Origin: an uncultured Lachnospiraceae bacterium | Lineage (GTDB): Bacteria > Bacillota > Clostridia > Lachnospirales > Lachnospiraceae | DNA: 64,000 bases | NCBI GenBank assembly: GCA_946624935.1 | Contig: CAMOSN010000003.1 | Span: forward strand, 21,125 to 85,124 | Direction of reading: 5' to 3' | Part shown: in pieces, positions 58,703 through 64,000 of the stretch | Layout: every line of letters begins with the position of its first letter | Numbering within the stretch: position 1 is the first letter of the stretch | The notes under the pieces: model-generated | The model's database searches: none | Told to the model about the DNA's origin: nothing | What the model saw: only the letters and a program-made list of their open reading frames with translations | Translations under genes and position numbers: made by a program

Positions 58703-59817
58703 ATCTGCTCCTGTTCTGAAATGCAGCCCGGCGGTGTGCTCTTTCCGCTCATCCCCCGACTGCTTATGTCTGTTTTCCGCCCGGGCTGCTTTGCCACCTG
58801 TGCCACAGCTGCCGTGACACCGCTTCGCGCGATCTTGGGCAGCACCAGGGTGCCATCGGCGCCGACCGCTGCCATGGCGGAGCGCTCGCACACATTGTCG
58901 ACCCCCACCTGGCTCTGTACAAATCCGGAGGCCGAAAAGCTTCCCGGAACGGTGCGAAGCACCTCCGCTGAAAAGGTCAGAAACGGCAGCCTGTGCCGCT
59001 CACTCAGCTCCAGGAGCCCCGGCTCATCCATCTTTACATCGATGGAGCACAGGGCTCCAACCTCCGCTTCCTGTATGCCGGCAAGTGAGAGCACCTCCCG
59101 GAACACCTCCTCAAGATGCGCCAGGTCCATCCCACGTTTACATCCCATTCCCACCGCGTACCGCTTCGGGCACAGCACCAGGGTGTCCGGAGTAAAAAAT
59201 GCTCCGCCCTTCTCATAGGTCCCGTGGCTGACCACGGCCACATCCGCATCCCCTGCGGGCGGAAAGCCTTCGATGCAGAGGCGTACCGGTTTCCCCTCGA
59301 TGGCTCGGGTGGACACCGCCGCGATTGCACTGCGGTTTGTGATCTGCAGATGGTGCTCCTTCGCAAACAGATCCGCCGAGAAGGCTCCGTTGATATCCGT
59401 CGCGGTTGTGATCACGGGAAGCGCGCCGCACACCCCGGCGATGAAGCCGGCAAAGGCATTGGCCCCGCCCACATGTCCGGACAGCAGAGAAATCACATAC
59501 TGTCCGCGCTCGTCCATCACCAGTACCGCCGGATCCTTCAGCTTGTCCCGCACAAATGGTGCGATCGCGCGAACGGCAATTCCGGTGGCGCCGATGAACA
59601 GCAGGATCTGCGCATTTGCCATCGCCTGCTCTGTCCAGCCACTCAGCCCTTCTTCGGCAAACGGAATTTCTTCCTCCTGCTGCGTGGGCTGCAAATGCCG
59701 GTAGCGGGTGGCTGCAAACAGCTTCCACTCCTTCGGTCCATTCTCCGAAAGGGCCTTCATCAGCCGCTTTTCAAGCGCCAGTCCTGCGGCAGTGAAGCTG
59801 ATCATCTTTATTCTCAT
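58699..59817 (-). CDS. cbiG: Cobalt-precorrin-5A hydrolase
   Basis: ILLFIGATGIAVRAIAPFVRDKLKDPAVLVMDERGQYVISLLSGHVGGANAFA. Confidence 0.93.
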   Translation of the reverse strand: MRIKMISFTAAGLALEKRLMKALSENGPKEWKLFAATRYRHLQPTQQEEEIPFAEEGLSGWTEQAMANAQILLFIGATGIAVRAIAPFVRDKLKDPAVLVMDERGQYVISLLSGHVGGANAFAGFIAGVCGALPVITTATDINGAFSADLFAKEHHLQITNRSAIAAVSTRAIEGKPVRLCIEGFPPAGDADVAVVSHGTYEKGGAFFTPDTLVLCPKRYAVGMGCKRGMDLAHLEEVFREVLSLAGIQEAEVGALCSIDVKMDEPGLLELSERHRLPFLTFSAEVLRTVPGSFSASGFVQSQVGVDNVCERSAMAAVGADGTLVLPKIARSGVTAAVAQVAKQPGRKTDISSRGMSGKSTPPGCISEQEQI

Positions 59818-59904
59818 AACTGCCTGCCTCTTCTCCTCATATACACTGCTCTACCGTTTCCGCCCCGGTTTATGGCCATGTTTTTCCTTTTGTGTCTTTG
59901 CTTG

Positions 59905-60684
59905 TCACACCTTGGCACTGCGGAACTCGGTGCTGAAATCCGCCGCATACAGGCGTGATTTTGTATAACCCGACTTGGCGAGCACATCACCCACCAGCAC
60001 CAGCGCTGTTTTTGTAATGCCATGCTCGGCAGCCGTCGCCGCCAGTTCACTCACCTTACAGCCATAGGCCTCTTCCTCCGGCCAGGTTGCCTTGTAGATC
60101 AGAATCGCCGGCGTATCGGGCGCATACCCCCCTGCGATCAGACGCGCGGAAAGCTCCTCCAGCATCCCGGTGCTCAGATAGATCGCCATCGATGCACGGT
60201 GTGCTGCGAGCGACTCGATCTTCTCCTTCTCCGGTACCCCAGTCTTGCCCTCCATACGCGTAATGATTAGCGTCTGGGAAAGCTCGGGCAGGGTATATTC
60301 CAGGTTCAGAGAAGCGGCTGCGCCAAAGGCAGCGCTTACACCCGGGCAGGAGCTGTAGGACACACCTGCTGCATCCAGCTGCTCCATCTGCTCCACTACG
60401 GCGCCGTAAATGCTGGGATCTCCTGTGTGCAGACGCACGACACGCTTTCCCTCTTTGGCACCTTTGATCAGCACCTCCAGAACCTCCTCCAGGGTCATGT
60501 AGGCGCTGTTGAAGATCTCACAGCCCTCCGGTGCATAGTCCAGCAGCGCCGGATTGACCAGTGAGCCGGCATATACAATGATGTCCGCCTGCTGCAGCAG
60601 CTGCATTCCGCGCACGGTAATCAGATCCGCTGCTCCCGGACCGGCTCCCACAAAAAACACGCAGCCTTTTCTCATTTCTTCCAT
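59905..60684 (-). CDS. cbiF: Precorrin-4 C11-methyltransferase
   Basis: VFFVGAGPGAADLITVRGMQLLQQADIIVYAGSLVNPALLDYA...VRLHTGDPSIYGAVVEQMEQLD. Confidence 0.95.
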   Translation of the reverse strand: MEEMRKGCVFFVGAGPGAADLITVRGMQLLQQADIIVYAGSLVNPALLDYAPEGCEIFNSAYMTLEEVLEVLIKGAKEGKRVVRLHTGDPSIYGAVVEQMEQLDAAGVSYSSCPGVSAAFGAAASLNLEYTLPELSQTLIITRMEGKTGVPEKEKIESLAAHRASMAIYLSTGMLEELSARLIAGGYAPDTPAILIYKATWPEEEAYGCKVSELAATAAEHGITKTALVLVGDVLAKSGYTKSRLYAADFSTEFRSAKV

Positions 60685-60746
60685 CTGTGATCGTCACTCC
60701 TTCTTACTGTTTTGTAAAACCCTTTTGCCGTGTACTGTATAAGGCT

Positions 60747-61958
60747 TCATACATCCGGTTCATTCTCTTCATAAAATGCGCGGATCTCCTCCAGCAGCCC
60801 CATGGCTCCTTCCGTCATTCCAAGGAGTCCCTGCACGCTGGAATAAACAATGCATTCGATCTGCAGTGCTCCGGCTGCGCGGGCGTTCAGGTAGAAAGCA
60901 ATACGCTGCATTACCTGCTCCATCACACATTCCAGAAGGCCCTCCTGCGCGAGGATGCGGACTGCTTCATCGGTCGTGGCCGCGCCCAGCAGCTCCCGCA
61001 GAATCCCGGGATCCACCCCGGCGCGCAGGCCCGCGGCCGCCAGCAGCTCCATCCGGCAGTCTGCCTCGTGGGAATGGGTATTCATGATTCCGCCGGACAC
61101 CTTGATCATCTTCCCCAGATGCCCGGTGAGCAGCAGCTTCGGAAAGCCCAGCTCCACGGCCATGTCGATGGATGCGCCGACGAAATTGCTGCACTTCACG
61201 CTCCGGTCCAGATCGAAGCCATAGGCCTGACGCATGAAGTCCAGCCCGTAGTTGCCCGGCGTCAATGCCGCCACAGGTGCCCCCAGGGCCTTTTTCTGCC
61301 GAAGCTCCACACGAATGGTATCCAGCAGCGCCTGCGCGCTCATCGGCTCCACCACCCCGCTGGTGCCAAGCACCGAAAGACCGCCGGTGATGCCGAGCCT
61401 TGGATTAAAGGTCCGCGCCGCCACTTCTTCGCCGCCGGGGATACTGATGATCACCTGCAGCGCGCAGCATTTTCCGGTCCTTCTCAGAACACTTTCCACC
61501 TCACGGCGGATCATCTGGCGCGGCACGGAGTTGATCGCGGCATTTCCCACCGGCTGGTCAAGGCCCGGCATAGTCACTCGGCCGACCCCTTCTCCGCCGT
61601 CGATGAGGATCTGATACGATTCCGGCTGCGCCTTCCCATAGTGATTTTCTTCCTCACAGGTTTTTTCCTGCCAGGCACCTTCCTCACGGGATTCGTCTCC
61701 GCAGGTATGCTTCATGAAGGATACTTCAGCCAGAACGATCAGCCCGGTGGTGACATCCGGGTCATCCCCGCCGTCCTTGCGCACCCCGCAGGACACGCGG
61801 TCTTCTCTGCGGACGATCTGCGTCAGCTCTGCGGTGTACACAAGTCCCTTCGGTGTTGTGATGGACACCTCGGTCAGTTCTTCGCCTGTCAGCAGCATGT
61901 GGGCCGCTGCCTTCGCCGCTGCAGCCGCACAGCTCCCGGTTGTAAATCCATGTCTCAC
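60747..61958 (-). CDS. cbiD: Cobalt-precorrin-5B (C1)-methyltransferase
   Basis: MRHGFTTGSCAAAAAKAAAHMLLTG...GLSVLGTSGVVEPMSAQALLDTIRVEL. Confidence 0.95.
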   Translation of the reverse strand: MRHGFTTGSCAAAAAKAAAHMLLTGEELTEVSITTPKGLVYTAELTQIVRREDRVSCGVRKDGGDDPDVTTGLIVLAEVSFMKHTCGDESREEGAWQEKTCEEENHYGKAQPESYQILIDGGEGVGRVTMPGLDQPVGNAAINSVPRQMIRREVESVLRRTGKCCALQVIISIPGGEEVAARTFNPRLGITGGLSVLGTSGVVEPMSAQALLDTIRVELRQKKALGAPVAALTPGNYGLDFMRQAYGFDLDRSVKCSNFVGASIDMAVELGFPKLLLTGHLGKMIKVSGGIMNTHSHEADCRMELLAAAGLRAGVDPGILRELLGAATTDEAVRILAQEGLLECVMEQVMQRIAFYLNARAAGALQIECIVYSSVQGLLGMTEGAMGLLEEIRAFYEENEPDV

Positions 61959-63781
61959 GGCTGTGGCGTCTCCTTCCTGTCACGCAGGATGTACAGCAGT
62001 GCGTTGCAGGTCGCCGCTGCCACATTGCTGCCGCCCTTCCGACCCCGGTTGATGATGCAGGGGATGTCTGTCTCCATAATCAGTTCCTTCGATACCACTA
62101 CATTCACAAATCCCACCGGCATCCCGATCACGAAAGTCGGGCGGTAGATTCCCTCATCGTACATTCTGCGCAGCTCGATCAGGGCGGTCGGCGCGTTTCC
62201 GATGGCAAAGATCACGGGCTTTTGCAGCTGCGCAGCCATCTGCATGCACACCGCCGCGCGGGTGCTCCCAAGCTCCTTCGCGCGCTGCGCCGTCTCCAGA
62301 AGGGCCATGAAGCAGTGCGCCTCCCCGCCGTACTTTGCCAGTTCCTTCTTATTGATACCGGCCAGTGCCATATTCGTGTCCGTCACGATGTCCGCGCCAC
62401 GTTTGATCAGCTCCAGAGCTTTTTCCACTGCCCCGGACGAATAATACACCGTATCAGCGTATTCGAAATCCGCGGATGTGTGAATCAGACGCATGGTGAC
62501 CGGTGCCTCGATCGGGTCCGGCGTTCTTCCCTGCAAGGCCAGCTCCCGGGCGATGGTGCCGAAGCTGTTGCGTTCGATATCCACGGGAAGGACATGCTCG
62601 ATGCGTGCGAATATTCCATGATGATACTCGTGAGCATCTGCGCCGGCAGCCACCTGCTCTTCGGCTGCGACCTGTGCTTCGCTGGCTGCCTGCTCTTCGG
62701 CTGCGGCCTGTGCTTCGTCTGCCGCACCCGGTTTCGTGTCTCGCAGCACTTCACGCAGTGCCCCGAGGACCCGTTCACTATCCTCAGCAGTCCTGACCCC
62801 GAACCGGAAATCATTCCCGTCCAGTCCGTCAAAGTCATCGCATCTGCGGATCAGGATCCCGCGATCCAGCAGTTCCCGGTACAGATCCACCTCCGAGCGG
62901 ACCAGGAAATAATTGGCATCGCTTTCGAAAACCTGCAGCCCCATACCGCGAAGCTGCTCCTGAAAGCGCTTTTTCTCCACGGCAAGCAGCCCCGCCTGCT
63001 GCTTTACGGTATCCAGCTCCTTCGCCGCGGCTGCTCCGGCGCGCTGGGCGATCACCGAAACATTCCACTCCGGCAGCTGAGCCGTGAGGTCTGCCAGGAA
63101 TTTCAGATTGCCGGACAGAATATATCCCAGACGAATGCCCGGAAGTGCAAAGGACTTGGTGAATGCCCGCAGCACGATCAAATGCGGATACTGCTCCAGA
63201 GCTGCGGCCAGATCCTCCCAGGGCTCTTTCACCTGCGGATCGCGCAGCAGAAGGTAGCTTTCATCCACCATCACAAAGGTACGGGTCTCCTCTGCGCGGT
63301 CCAGCACCTTTTTCAGCAGCGCTCCGGTAAGCATCTGCCCTGTGGGATTATTGGGATTGGCGAACACAAAAAGATCCGTATCCTGCGTGATGTGTTCCGT
63401 AATGTCCTCCCGTACGCGGAACCCGTCACCGGATCGGAGCGGATAGCTTTCGATCTTACCGCCCACCGCCGCCACGGCATGGCGGTAGCCCACGTAGCCC
63501 GGCGCCAGGGTCAGCACCTTACGGGGCTTCAGGGCATGCATCGCAGCCATCAGAAGCTGGGATGCCCCGTCCCCGCACACGATCCTCTCCGCCGGAACCG
63601 CAAAAGCATCAGCGATCGCCGCACGCAGTGCACGGCACTGCGGATCCGGATAATGATCTGCTTCATATAAAAGGGCCTCGTACATCGCTTTGCGCACCGC
63701 GGCCGGAACCGGATAGGGGTTGATATTCACGGACAGATCCAGGTCCACCTGATTTGTATAGATATCTCCTCCATGAGCCAT
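61955..63781 (-). CDS. Fusion: CobD-type aminotransferase-fold (threonine-phosphate decarboxylase) + CbiC precorrin-8X methylmutase
   Basis: N-term MAHGGDIYTNQVDLDLSVNINPYPVPAAVRKAM...FANPNNPTGQ; C-term RLIHTSADFEYADTVYYSSGAVEKALELIKRGADIVTDTNMALAGINK (CbiC). Confidence 0.93.
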   Translation of the reverse strand: MAHGGDIYTNQVDLDLSVNINPYPVPAAVRKAMYEALLYEADHYPDPQCRALRAAIADAFAVPAERIVCGDGASQLLMAAMHALKPRKVLTLAPGYVGYRHAVAAVGGKIESYPLRSGDGFRVREDITEHITQDTDLFVFANPNNPTGQMLTGALLKKVLDRAEETRTFVMVDESYLLLRDPQVKEPWEDLAAALEQYPHLIVLRAFTKSFALPGIRLGYILSGNLKFLADLTAQLPEWNVSVIAQRAGAAAAKELDTVKQQAGLLAVEKKRFQEQLRGMGLQVFESDANYFLVRSEVDLYRELLDRGILIRRCDDFDGLDGNDFRFGVRTAEDSERVLGALREVLRDTKPGAADEAQAAAEEQAASEAQVAAEEQVAAGADAHEYHHGIFARIEHVLPVDIERNSFGTIARELALQGRTPDPIEAPVTMRLIHTSADFEYADTVYYSSGAVEKALELIKRGADIVTDTNMALAGINKKELAKYGGEAHCFMALLETAQRAKELGSTRAAVCMQMAAQLQKPVIFAIGNAPTALIELRRMYDEGIYRPTFVIGMPVGFVNVVVSKELIMETDIPCIINRGRKGGSNVAAATCNALLYILRDRKETPQP

Positions 63782-63898
63782 GCTCTATTCCTCCGTTGTC
63801 TGTCATTTATGTCTCTGCCCGGCGCCATGACAGGGCGGAGAGACTCTGGGAAGATTATAGCGCGAACAGGGGCGTTTGTCATCCTCCGCGTGTGCATT

Positions 63899-63931
63899 GA
63901 CTCAAACAGGGGACGGTTCTCTGTTTGAGTC
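63899..63931 (-). repeat. REP-like element (11-bp clamp)
   Basis: gactcaaacaggggacggttctctgtttgagtc. Confidence 0.92.
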
Positions 63932-63943
63932 TCAACATAAAAA

Positions 63944-63972
63944 GAGGGAACCGCATTACATGCGGTTCCCTC
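63944..63972 (-). terminator. Rho-independent terminator of a minus-strand gene beyond the right edge
   Basis: Minus strand tgagggaaccgcatgtaatgcggttccctcttttta. Confidence 0.85.
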
Positions 63973-64000
63973 AGGACATTTACACTGCCCTTTGCATCAG

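Noticed and set aside
63782-64000. Cobalamin riboswitch upstream of the cobalamin genes
   Set aside because: No B12-box-like sequence seen between 63782 and the window edge; operon promoter may lie further upstream.
1-64000. Prophage, ICE or transposase-bearing element
   Set aside because: No integrase, transposase, capsid or relaxase-like protein in the ORF track; the mobile signals are non-coding repeats only.

Overview
This 64 kb window is a chromosomal segment, probably from a Clostridia/Lachnospiraceae-type Firmicute (inferred from gene content and composition). It carries about 36 credible genes, mostly on the minus strand. From left to right: a partial sugar-binding-type lipoprotein; a PucR-type regulator divergent from a GPH/MFS transporter plus UroD-family methyltransferase; a chromate-transporter pair; tRNA-Leu(AAG); a MATE exporter; an RNase G / TIGR03936 / B12-radical-SAM cluster; a 3144-aa SpaA/Cna-B-type wall-anchored surface protein; a secreted transglutaminase-domain protein with CxxC repeat modules; a SUV3-like helicase; a zinc-dependent PLC-like protein; a NUDIX hydrolase; a His-rich CsoR-type regulator; glgB; DUF1015; serA-serC-ilvB-ilvD-leuB with a divergent Lrp-type regulator; yajC-tgt; two peptidases (M3, M32); a 1488-aa BadF-type activase; efp; aroK; and an anaerobic cobalamin operon with two gene fusions. 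The most interesting layer is non-coding. (1) A dispersed palindromic REP-like family (core CAGGGGACGGTTCTCTG) has at least 12 intergenic copies with two interchangeable covarying clamps (CAAACAG/CTGTTTG or TGGGACAG/CTGTCCCA). Its polarity is strikingly regular: the GGGG half faces the nearest ORF end, and paired copies are inverted. (2) Short imperfect tandem repeats (15-40 bp) lie next to many gene starts or ends. (3) Codon-periodic low-complexity insertions occur inside otherwise conserved housekeeping enzymes. All calls come from reading the sequence by eye; no searches were run.
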